The translations under genes were made by a program, and so were the position numbers. 64,000 nt of DNA from Tetradesmus obliquus (Eukaryota > Chlorophyta > Chlorophyceae > Sphaeropleales > Scenedesmaceae), in NCBI GenBank assembly GCA_030272155.1, contig CP126191.1, positions 10,314,501-10,378,500 on the forward strand, in the 5' to 3' direction. Within the stretch, counting starts at the first letter, position 1, and every line of letters begins with the position of its first letter. The notes below the pieces were generated by a model that saw only the letters and a program-made list of their open reading frames with translations, was not told the origin of the DNA and ran no database searches. Below are positions 50,252 through 62,287 of the stretch, one piece after another.

Positions 50252-51386
50252 TCACTTGCGAGAGGTGGTCTTGCACGCCTTCTTTTTAGCCTTGAGGTTG
50301 CCCGCCTCATCTTCTTGAGCCTCCCTGAAGCGCAGCTGCGGGTCTGCGGTGTAGGTCTCAACGGTGGCAGTGATGGTGGGCGCTAGCCGCCGCTGCAGCT
50401 GCTGGCAGTCGGGGCCGCACATCACGAAGCACGCATTGCTGGGGTGGTCCTGGCCCAGCGCCTGGCAACAAGAAAGATGCAGCAGCAAGGCGCGCAGCGA
50501 CGGGTCAGCAGATGCGACAGGCGACAGCGGGCATGCGGCAAAGTGAGCAGCAACAGAAAGCTAAGGCAGGAGGCGTCAAGGGAGGACAAAGTAAAACCCA
50601 GCGGCAAACATCATCAGCTGCACAGCGCACACCTGGGTCCAAGTGCTAACTCCTGCAACAGCAGCAGCTGCGCACGCTCCTTGCATCCTTCAGGCGTGGG
50701 TGTGTGCAGCAGCTCAGCCGCCGTTGAACCCACCGGTTTCATGCATGTCTGTTGGTTTGCTGTGCTGTGCTTGCGGGTTCCTGCTGCTGCTGCTGCTGCT
50801 GCTGAGCATTGAAGTATCAGCAGATGTGCCAGCGCACCTGGTACATGGGCCACTCCCCCAGGATCTCGTGCTCAGCAGGCAGGTGGTCCTCACACCAGGC
50901 GCACTCGCACACGCCACACCTGCGGCAGCAGCCAGCAGCAGTGCATGCACAAGCAGTGAGGTGACATACGCTGCAGTAAACATGACACAGCAGCAAGCAT
51001 GGCTGCATCATGCATGCTGATGCGTGCAGAGGACCAGCACCTGCAGCCCGGCATTAACGCCTGGCATCGTCCAAATGTGTCCTTGCAGCTGCACAGCAAG
51101 CAAGCTGCACCAAAGCCATTCACCAGAGGGCATCAATCGCATTCTGCATGCTGTGGACAATCCAAGTCGTGTACGTGACATCTGCTGACTGCTGTGTCTT
51201 GCTGCCTCACCTGAACAGCAGCCCTCCAGCTGCCTGGGGCCCCCTGCCGCAGGTGGCGCAGCTGTGGTGTGGGCAGGCCCAGTGGTTGCGGCTGGTGAGG
51301 TGTGCAATGTCCTGGCCCAGGCACTCTGCGTGGTACGCGGCTGGGCACACGTCGCAGCAGATGAGGTCCCCGCCGTCCCAGCACAC
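50252..51386 (-). other. C-terminal double PHD-like zinc module of the remodeller
   Basis: Exon 51386-51211 gives a PHD finger: [21 protein letters not shown]-x-CPHHSC, then TC. Exon 50919-50838 adds [19 protein letters not shown] and exon 50461-50252 adds [10 protein letters not shown], so a second cysteine/histidine set completes an extended-PHD-like fold. PHD fingers typically read histone H3 tails. The protein ends in a lysine-rich tail ([10 protein letters not shown]), possibly a nuclear localisation signal. An extra exon near 50630-50700 was considered and dropped because its phase does not fit. Confidence 0.8.
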
Positions 51387-54300
51387 CTACGGCAGCACAC
51401 ATTACACATAAAGCTTCCTTGTAATTCAATGCTGTGGTAACGTCGTACACTGAGCAGAAAACACAGCATTGCATCGGCCTGACGGCAGTTGCAGGACGGC
51501 ATTGCACATGACTGGCCAATCAAGCAGCAAGCTGGAATGAGGCCCAGGCCGCTGGAGACACGCTCAATCCTTCACCATGCTGTGTGTGCATAATGTGCCT
51601 GACACAGGGTGCCGCACACATTGCAGAGCAGCTGCAAGGCTTAATACGCCAGGTGCAGTGCTGCGCTGCACGCACCTGGCACACGTCCTGGTGCAGTTTG
51701 CACCACAAACTGTGCCTGTGTGTAGTGTGCCTGATACAGGGTGCAGCACAAACTGCAGGGCGGCTGCAAGGCTGAAAACACAACCTCAGTGTTGCAAGCC
51801 ACGCACCTGGCACACGTCCTGGTGTGCGTAGTCCCTGCCGGCCTTCTGCAGCTTGCGCTTGGGCGCCTCCTGCGGCCGCGGCCCTGCACGTGGCAAAGAC
51901 ATTGCTCTTATGACACCACACGCCCAAACCCGCAACAGGAAGCAGTGCAGCAACTACAACAGCCTTACAGCGCCTCCTAAAGTAGCCTTGCGGTAGCCTT
52001 GCACGCGCCTTTGCTATCTGTACACCCTGCAACTCACGTCTCGCCCTCAGCAAATGGCGGCACAATGAGTATCTCCTGACGCTGCAGCCGCCTCTGCCAC
52101 ACCGATATTTACTAGTAGGGCAAGCGCCTCACCTCCTGTCTCCTCCCAGGCGCTGATGCCTCCCTTGTCAGCGTCGTAGTTGTTGACCTTGAGCACCTCA
52201 TAGCCGTCAACGATGGTGGTGCGCGTGGCACGCTCGCGCTCCGGCCTGCGGCAACAACAACATTTTCCGATTTTCTATACCTATTGGTAGCTGGTTTTTG
52301 GTTGTGTCCTGATTTGCTTTAGCGCCAGAGACAGACATCGGCAGTCAAGCAGCATCATGAGTTGACAATTCATGAGCACATGCGCTCGCGAACACAAAAC
52401 GTGCAGCACACTCTCGTGCATTACGTACACCCAGTTGGAGCGCACATGCACACGCATCCTCCCAACACACGCAGCAGCTAAGGACTCAAGGACTGACTTA
52501 CAGCGGCCGCCACCTGCCTCTCCCTCCTGCAACCGCTGCCGCTGCCGGGCCACTCCTCTGACAACAGCCAGCAGCGTGGGCAGAACCACAGCTGTGACAA
52601 AACCACGCACAAATACACTCCCTGGTGCCACATGGCACACTCCATGCCAGCTCAACCCCCTGTCATGCTGCGACTGCCCCTGCCCACTCACACAATTGTG
52701 CCGGCAGCAGTTGCCTTGGCCTCCTTCAGCTGCTGCCGGCCCGCCCAGGGACAACAGTCAGCAGTGCTGCTGCACCACATACACCCGTGACAACACCACG
52801 CAGACACGTACCCCCTGGCACAATGTGGCACGCTCTCTTGCAAGCACATACACAGACAACACTCAAGGGAAACATGCAGCACCCGTGCACCCACTTGTAG
52901 CGGCCGCCGCCGCCCTCCGCTTCCTCCAGCTGCCGCCGATGCCGGTCTGCCCAGTACTCGGACGCAATGTCCCTCAGCTGCGCCTTCACGCCTTCCTCTG
53001 GCGCCTGCTTGCTGCTGTAGGAAGCCAGCAGCTTGCGCTGCGCGAGCGGCATGCCGCGGCTACTGCCGGCTGCTGCTGCGTCTGCTGCTGCTTGTTGCCG
53101 CAGCTGCTCGAGTGCATCACGGGAGTAGTCAACGCCGTTGAGCGTGAAGGTGCTGGGGGGAGGGGCACCTGGCTGGAAGGTGGCGGCTGTGAGGTGGCAG
53201 TCCCTGCGATGTGGCAGAGCGCGATGCGCAGGGACAGGGCGAAGAAAGCAGTGATGAGATGCAATGCACAAAGCAGCGATGCGTTTGCTGCAACATGGGT
53301 TGATCATGCAAATAGGGCACACCTTGCACTGATGCGATAGTGCAAATTGTCATGCCATGACTCGGTCATGTGCGTAAGCGCATGGCAGGATGCTGCAACC
53401 ACCGCTGCTCAACATTATTTGGCCAGCGCTGTGACTCACACGAGGACTGTGCCGCCAGCTGCCTCTGCCACAGCACCATTAGGTAAGCTGTCGCCTGCTG
53501 CCGCAGCTGCTGCTGCTTCACCATCCTGAGCTTCCTGCTTGATGCTGGCTGCCTCCTGCTTCACTGCTGCTGCTTCAGCTGCCGCGCTGCTGCCTGCTGC
53601 TGCACCGCCGCCCGCCTCAGTATCCGCCGATTTGGCTGCTGCCTTGTCTGCGGCGGCTTTCTCAGCAGCCAGCGCTGCTGCTGCCTTCTGCGCTGCATCT
53701 TGTGAGCGGTCCAGGATGCGCTCTAGGTCTGCATCGCTGGGCGGCTCGCCTGCCTGGTTGGACAGGATGCGGTCCGCGCCGAAGCTCAGCATGGACAGCA
53801 GCTCAGAGGTGTTGAGGCTGTCCAGCTGCTGCGCCTGCAGCAGCAGGCAGGGGGAGGAGGCGGTGCGACACAAGCACAGCAACAAGCGGTCAGCAGCCGC
53901 AACATCCCAGGCGGAGCTTTCAGGCAGCACTTGCAAGACCTGGGAGGCTGGAATGCTTACACAACTCCGCAACAGCACACAGCCATTTTCATACCACACA
54001 ACCAGATGTGCATGCGCAGCCGTGATGCAAGTGAGGCAGATAGACTCCCGGTCCCCGTTCAACCCCTGCCCGCGCTCACCCGCGCCGTGCTGCCCCTGTT
54101 GACCATCTGGTCCAGGTACAGCTTGGCGTCCGCGCGCTGCAGCATGCGCTCCTCCACGCTGCTGCTGGTGATGAGGCGGTACACGTGCACGGGCTTGGTC
54201 TGGCCGATGCGGTGCACGCGCGCCATGGCCTGCGGTTTGAGGAGAGCAGAAGGCAGGGCCAGGGGCAGGGGCAGAGCAAGCGGAGGATCGCTGAGGTCTG

Positions 54301-57300
54301 GGACATGCCACACCGGCTTGCTGGTTGAAAAAGGCAGCAGGACCTGGGCGATGCCATTGTGTGTTAAGCTGAGTGGGGCTGAAGCGGCTGTGTGCATGCA
54401 CGTGCATGAACAACCATGACACATCACCCATGCGCGCACGCACATAAACCTGCCAGCTGCATACAGTGTTACATCAGCCGCTCACGCACGTGCTGACCAC
54501 ACTGATGTCAGCCACCTCAAGCCCTGATGCACATGGCAGTGTAGCCCCGACCACGCAGCTGCAAACACAACCAAGCTCACACCCCGGCTCGCCCACCTGC
54601 ATGTCCATCTGCGGGTTCCAGTCGCTGTCGTACAAAATAACCGTGTCCGCGCTTTGCAGGTTGAGCCCCAGGCCGCCGCTGCGCGTGCTGCTGAGGAACA
54701 CGGTGAGCTTGCTGTTGGGCTTCTGGAACTGGCTGATGTTGATCATGCGCTGCACGCGGTTGGTGCTGCCGTCCAGGCGCGTGTACCTGCGCACGTGCAG
54801 TCATTGTGTCAGCATGATACACGGTTGGAATAGAAGCGGTTGGTGCTGCCGTCCAGGCGCGTGTACCTGCGCAGCATTCGCAGTCATTGTGTCAGCACAA
54901 TCCAAAGCGGTCATACGATTACTTGACACGCAATTGTGCTGCGGTGTAAGCGCGTGTACCTGCGCTGCGTTTGCAGTCATTGTGTCAGCACAAACACACA
55001 GCACAACAGCACACAAAACAGCGCAAGGACGGAGGCACAGCATTTGCAACATGCACAGCCATTGCGTCGGCAGAACACCGCATCAAGTGCAGGCGTTGGC
55101 AGCGCAGTGCAAGCACGGCAGCAGAGCATGCTCTGTGCGCAGGACACAGGCAAGCCAGGAGTTGCCATGCATTGCATTGCATGTAGGTTGTGGTGTGCAC
55201 CACAGCACACCACAACCCACATGCAATGCAATGCATGGCAAGGCAAGGCAAGGCCAGGCAAGCGCAGACACACAAAATTCAGCCTCACTCGTATCCCGCC
55301 TGCTCCAGGTAGTCGCCCAGGATGTCCAGCATCATCGTGAACTGGCTGAACAGCACCACGCGGTGCCCGCGCGCCTTCAGCTTGCTCAGCAGCCGGTCCA
55401 GCACAGACAGCTTGCCTGCAGGTGCAGGCACGAGGGCAGGCAAAGTAGGTTGCTGCAAGAAAACAGGCTGGGCCTTGGCTTGCATGTGCATGGCTTGCAT
55501 TTGAGCGGCTTACAGGCAATTCCAACAGTCGGCAACAACTCCTCAGCTCTTGCGCACGCTCCGCTCTATCGGCCCTCACCAACTGTCTCTGAGCTTCTGC
55601 ACTCAGTGTTGCATTGCATCTGCTATTCAGCAGCCACACATCGCTGCTCTGCTGTACATCGCTGCTCTGCCGCACATTGCTGCTGCGCTGCAGCACGCAC
55701 CTGACGCCTCTAGCAGCTCCTTGAGGCTGCTGGTGCCCTCGCCTCGCGGCTCACTGTCCGGCAGCATGAAGGGGTGGTTCACCACCTTGCGCAACTGCAT
55801 GATCAGGTTGAGCAGCCGCCGCCACGCGTTGCCCTCGCCCACGATCTGCTTGGCGCCGGCCGAGCTGTTGGTTACGCTGGACTCTAGCGCCGATAGTGCC
55901 TCGTGGTTGCGCAGCAGCAGCCTGCAAGGGCGTGCGATGTTGGGGCATAAGGGTCAAGCACATGGTATGAAACTGTTACAGCAACATGAGCGCACAGGAT
56001 CGGCAGGAGGTCGCTGAGCAAGCCCATGTCCCAGGTGCACTGATGCTAAGCTGGGTGGTTGGGTGCCGGCTGGAAAAGCACCAGCCGATATCTTTTGAAA
56101 ACCATGCCCTTAAGCTTAAAGCTTTAGCAGTGCGCGTTCATACTTTGCCAATACTTGCGGGCCCCCGAACCCACCTGCGGTACCAGAAGGTCTGCTGGTC
56201 GCTGAGCGGCACCGCGATGCGCGTCTCCACCTTGGGCGGCAGCGCCACCTCCACCTCGTCCTTGATGCGGCGCAGGCAGAAGGGCCGCAGCAGGTAGTGC
56301 GCGTCAGACAGCGCGCCCGCGTCCACCTGCAGGATATGGCAGCGCCGGCAGCAGCAACACATCAAGCAGGGAGCGAAGGGCAGCGGCAGGCAGTGCATGT
56401 CACCCAGCACGCTGGCGTGCTTAGGCACCGGCACGGTAGAGCGCGAGCAAGCCCCACACCCACACACTTGCACGTAAGTGCACATACACGCACAGACGCG
56501 CACAGACGCGCACAAACATATACAATTGCCCACACATGTACAGCACCCTCACGCGCACATGCACACATGCACGGGCGCTGATAACGCACAAACACAAAGC
56601 CCACGCGGAGGCACGCGCACACACCTGCAAGATCGCACGCATGCGAACATCCAGCAGCACATGCGGGCGTGCCTCTAACAAGCCAACACGGATGCATACA
56701 CACACATTGCACGCACTTCCAGATACACGGGTGCATGTAAGCACACAAGCAGGCAAGCACACGTCACATGCTGCCATAAATGCACGTCAATAGATACGCG
56801 CGCATGCACACGCGTGCAAGCACACGCGTATCACACGCACGCCAACGCGCTCCACGTTCGCATGGAGTTGTGCAAGCACGCGTGCATGTGAAAATGCGCA
56901 CTCGCGTGCTATTGTATACGTGTTTGCGTGTGGCCGTACACAAATGTCAGCGTGCGCATGTGACTGCGCAAGCACATGCCCATGCCAAAGCTCAGGCAAA
57001 CACGGCAGCAGCAGACTCGCACGTGAAAACCTACACACAAAACTTGCATCAACATGCACACGCAATAACATCGAGGAACATGCGCATGCAGCCACGCCTC
57101 CTTGATACGCGTGCACGATCATCAATACATGTACACGCGCAAGCGCACACATGCACACACACGTGCAGAGCTGCACGCATGCACGCACCAACATTACGCA
57201 CGCATGCCAGCACACAGGCCAGCACACAGAGGTCCGTGCCAACCAGTCGCACGCGCGCAAACCCCCTCACATGAGCATACACACACGCACATCGACTGAT

Positions 57301-60300
57301 ACCAGCATGCACACCCATGCACGCACAGGAGCACACGCTAACACGGATGCATATGCACAGGCTGGCACGCACACTTGAACACAGAGCACGTGCAGGCACT
57401 CAAACTCAACCACATGCGCGCACACGTGCTAGTATGCACGCGCGTGTGACTGTCTGCACATGCATGCGTGCTGGGACGCACGCCGGCACGCACGCGCACG
57501 CAGGCACCACGAGTGCGCAGCGCCTGTTCATCCACGAGCAGCGCCCATGAACGCGCTCAAAAAGGCCAAGCACGCCCGCGCCCACACACTTACACATGTA
57601 TGCGCCCACATACACGAATACACACAAGCCCACCCTCAGGGCGGCAGGCTGCCGCACTACGTGCGCCAACCCCATGTGCGCACAAACACATACATACATA
57701 CACCACATACGTACACCACCGCGCGCACACACCCAGGCAATCATATATGTTCGCATGCACGCTCTCTCACACATGCACACAGCTGTGCACTTCCATGCGC
57801 ACACATATCCATGCACACCAGTGGACATATGCGCCCGCGCGGGCACACCTATCCGCGCGCATGCATGCGAACATCCATTCTGAAGCACACCTCACCAACA
57901 GGGCGCTGCTGACATTTCCAGGCTATAACGCTATCGTCAATTAATTGAGATGTCTGAAAAGGCCGCCTCACCTGCCCCTTGACCAGGTTGAAGGCTGCCT
58001 CAAATGGCCCCGGCGTGGTGAACACATCCGGGTACATGAAGGACAGCAGCCCGTACAGCTCCACCATGCTGTTCTGCAGCGGCGTGCCTGCAGCGCCATT
58101 GCAGCAGCAACAGCAGCCACGGATAGTGTTTGCAGTCAGGCTGATGTGCTGGTCAATATATGTGCGTGTTGCGCATGGTTGCAGCGTAACTGATCATATG
58201 CAAGGCTGCACTGCATTCTGCCACTGCTTGCTCGCTGCTGGATACACGGTTGAGTGCAAGCAGAGACTAGCTTAGACACGCTAATGCTTCTGCAGACTGC
58301 GGCCGCCAACAGCGCAAGCGCCGCGTCACCAGACCAAAGCAGCAGACCCTGCCCTGCTATGCGCACCTGTGAGGAGCAGCACGTTGCCGCGGCGCACCGC
58401 GCGCAGCGCCTTCACTGTCAGCGTGTCCTCGTTGCGCACGCGGTGGCCCTCATCAAGCACCAGGTAGCGCCACGTCTGCAGGGCAGCGTGGCAGAGTGCG
58501 CGTTTCGTTTGGTTTCCCATGTGCAGCGTGTGGGCTGCGAGACACATGTTATCCAGTTGGCTGGAATGCAAGCAGCTGCTGCAGCATGCAATCAACAATG
58601 CAGTTGTGCCTTGCACACTTATTACAGGCGCTCGGCATTTGGTGATAGTGGCATGACTTTCCGCGCAGCAGCAAGCGACGATGCACAGAACACACTACAG
58701 CGCCGCTCACGATGCTGGTCTGGATTGGCCTGCCAAAGTCTGCGCTGTTGACCATCTCGTAAGTTGTCACTGCCACGTCAAAGCTGTCGGGGTTGGACAG
58801 CACCTGCGGCACAAAGCAGCACGAAGCAGCAAGTCAGCAGAAAGCACATAACACCCAAGGCCTCAGCTACGGCAAGTACATGCCATGATGTATGAACTGC
58901 ATACAGCCTTCACTGTTGTGCTGGCCAACATGCTGTTGGCAGGGCATATTGCCGCAGCTCTCTCTGCATGCTGGCTCAGCTCCGCTCAGGCGGCCTCGCA
59001 AGATGCACTTCACCACCAAGAGCTGCAAATTGCAGTGATAAAGAAAGTGCAGTGCGCAGCGGTAGTGATGCATAGCCCCTGCTCAAACCGCCTCACATGC
59101 TTCTTGATGCGCTTGCGCTCCTCCGGGTCTGACGTGTGCAGCCGCACCGCACGCAGCTCAGGGCACCACCTACACAGCCAAACAGGCATGGAGCATTTGC
59201 AGGTCACGCCCAAGAGCTGTGCAGTGCAGTAGTAGCGGCAGACTGAAGTGCAGCTCACGCGGCAGGCTCTGCTGCTGCACGCAAAGGTCAGACACACAAC
59301 AGTCAAGCACAACAGCATCCCGGTGAGATCCTAACGACAATAGTCATGGAGGGGCGTTAGACGAAGCTATGAAACATAATGCGCCGCGCACCTGGCTAGC
59401 TCCACCATCCAGATGGACATCACCCTCAGCATGCATTCTTGCATTGGAGCTCATTGCAAAAAGGTGACCTCTGCACTGGTGCAATCTCGCCACACGCGCA
59501 CCTGGCCAGCTCTGCCATCCAGCTGGACATCACGCTCAGCGGCACCACCACCAGGTGCGGCCCAGGCACGCCCAGCCCCCACTTGAGCGTGGCCAGGAAC
59601 GCGATGGTCTGCAGCGTCTTGCCCAGGCCCATCTCATCTGCCAAGATGGAGTTGATCCCGCGCTGGTGCTGCGCCAGCAGCCACGCAACGCCCTCCACCT
59701 GCGACGGTGTGAGAGTGGACAACAGCAGCAACCGGCCGTGAGGCTTGCATACGCAGATGTGTGTCATGCATGTGCATGATGATGTGCGCGCACGAGCAGC
59801 ATATGCGTGTACATATTCTTATGGGTGAGCAGTGTGCTACAGGCGCATGAGTGCATTCAAGTACTTCTGTGCAGGTGTCGGCATGCATGCCAACAAGCCT
59901 GTATCCTCATTTTGTGTGCACAATCACGCACGTATGTCACAAATGTTACATGAGGCCCCCATCATGCATAAACAAACATGTATACCATGCCCAGGCATTG
60001 GTGCGCGGGCGTCACGCGTGCGACGTGAGCGCATTGTAGCATGCGTGCGCGCCTGACGCATGCGTTGCTAGATGCATACATGCGCGTGCGATGCGCGTGC
60101 TTGATGTGCGCATGTGCGTGTTGCGCGCGTGTGCGTGATGTGCGTGCGTTGTTGCATGCGTGCGAATGCGCAAGGTGTGAGTTTTGACGCGTGTAACGGG
60201 TGCACATGTGACGCGCGTGATATGAGTGATGCAATCGCGCACATGAGTGCATGCACGTTGGTGCATGGGTAGTTGCGCGCGTAAAGCGCGTTACAAATGT

Positions 60301-62246
60301 GTACTTCCAGCATTGCTAAATGCGTGCGCGCCTAACGCTCGTGATGCCTGCATGTGTGCGTACGCGCGCATGATGTGTCTGCATTAGAACGTTTGCCACA
60401 TGTTGTGTGTGCGATGCTGCATTTGTACATGCGCGCGCAACGCGCTTTGATTATGCATGACAAGTGCGTGATATGCATGTTGGCAAATGCGTTCGTGCGT
60501 GCGCGGCGATCGTGCTGCACACTGCTGCATGTGTACGCGCGTGACACATGGGACGTTTACGCGTTGCTGCATGCATGCTTGTGTGACGAGTGTTATGTGT
60601 GCACACATGTGCGCATGACACATGTGTGATGTTATGTTACTGAATGCGTTTGCGCGCGCAACGATGATGATGTGTGCGAGCGTACATGTCCACTTGACGC
60701 ATGGGATACATAACATAATAATCTGTGACAAGTCAGTTGAACACCACCCTAGCCTCATCAGCTGCTCCCTCACACGCCACACAGTGAACACAGCCAAAAC
60801 AGCTTCACCACAGCCGTACACCACCCTCTCCCTCGCTGCGGCTCACCTGGTAGTCCCTCAGCACTGCCTTGAGTTGCTCAGGAGGGCTGCTGGGCGGATC
60901 AGGCAGCTGCAGCGCGCCAGCTGGCGCGGCTGCAGCAGTGCGCTCGATGGCCTCTGCCACGCCTGGCGCGATGAAGGGCCGCAGCTTGGTGAGGTGGCTG
61001 GCCAGGTATGCGGCGCGCACGGCAGCCACAGCCTGACGGGGTCAGCAGCGGCAGCAAAGTGTTGCAAAGTGTTGTGGCAATGGTGCAGCAGCAACGGTCA
61101 ATTGCCATGAGGTGGCGCAGTTGCAGCTAACTGGTGCGTCCCTAGCGTGTGTGGTCATGCAAAGCAAGCACGGTGATCCTTGCTGGACTACCGCGGAAGA
61201 CAACACAACCTCAACATCAAGGCAACAGTGTCAGCTTGCGCTTGCTCAAGTGAACGCCCATACATGCTTGTATGCACATGCGTGCATACGCACACGCTCG
61301 CTGTATCCACACACCTGCGTGGTTGCGCGCACGCCCGCGTTGTGGTTGCGGCGCGACGCCAGGCCGTGGCCTGCTGCTGGGGGCCCCCGTGGCGGCTTGC
61401 TCCTCAAGCAGCGCGCCTCGCGCTCAGCTTGCTTCTGCTTGCGCGCCTGGCGCAGGTGCTCCAGCTGCTGGTGCCTGTGCGCTGCTCCAGGTGACAGCGG
61501 CATCGAGGTGGGGTAGCCTTGCTCTGTGTAGGGCTGCTCTGCAGGTGTGAACACACAGCGAAGAGCAGCATGGCAAGAGCAGAGCATTGCAGGAGGACGC
61601 AAGTAGCCTCTGAATGCGAAGCAGGTGCAAAGTGGATGTAGAGCCGTCGCCAACATGGCGCATTTTGCTCACGGCCCGTTGCACGCCCAGCGCGCTCGGC
61701 TAGCTAGCAAGCTTCACCTGGAGTTGTACCATCTACTGCAGCAAACGGCTGGTTGTGTGTTACTGTTGCTGCTGCTACTGTTGCGGCTGTTGCTGCTGCT
61801 GCTGTGTAGCTGAAGCATGCGAGCTGCGCCTTTCACTATAGCGTGGCTGCAAGCATCTTCAGCCAGAAAGCTGTCATGCACCTGCTAGCTCCTTGTCCCA
61901 CACGGAAGGCTCTCCCTCCTCGCCATACAGGTTGTCACGCAGCACAGGCATGCCATCCACATACACCACGCGCTTGCGCGCCTCGCGCCCGCTGCGCCGC
62001 GGCGGCGTGTGCGATGCTGCTGCCACCGCCGCAGCCGTCGCTGCTGCCTCTGCTGCTGCCTCGGCGGCTGCCGCCTGGCGGCCAGAGCGGCGGCTGGGCC
62101 CAGCATCCAGCTGGCTGCTGCTGGCACTGGCTGACCGGCTCAGCCGCCGCTGCTTGCGCGCACTGTTGCGCTGTTGCTGCTGCTCCGCATAGTCAAGCTC
62201 CTCCTCATCCTGCTCCTCCTGCATCTCCCAGTCCTGCTCCATAGCT

Positions 62247-62287
<41 letters not shown>

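Larger units (their letters stand above)
54080..59698 (-). other. SNF2 ATPase core of the remodeller
   Basis: Lobe 1 has motif [10 protein letters not shown] (59698-59502 exon), motif Ia in [13 protein letters not shown], a TTYEM element, motif [13 protein letters not shown] (58475-58367) and motif III LLLTGTPLQN split between 58475-58367 and 58087-57972. Between the lobes lie [14 protein letters not shown] and LPPK-x-E, typical of SNF2 proteins. Lobe 2 has [25 protein letters not shown] (motif IV), [21 protein letters not shown] (motif V), DSDWNPQ and [12 protein letters not shown] (motif VI), followed by [12 protein letters not shown]. All catalytic motifs are intact, so activity is expected. 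The core covers roughly residues 534-1009 of the in-window protein, spread over ten exons. Confidence 0.92.

Noticed and set aside
50614-50853. Additional remodeller exon ([13 protein letters not shown]-like frame)
   Set aside because: A donor after GGACCCAG exists, but it ends in phase 2 while the final exon needs phase 0. The direct join 50838 to 50461 is in phase.
56500-57920. Many overlapping His/Thr/Ala-rich open frames on both strands
   Set aside because: They are products of the CACACG low-complexity intron, open in several frames at once and lying inside the remodeller gene.
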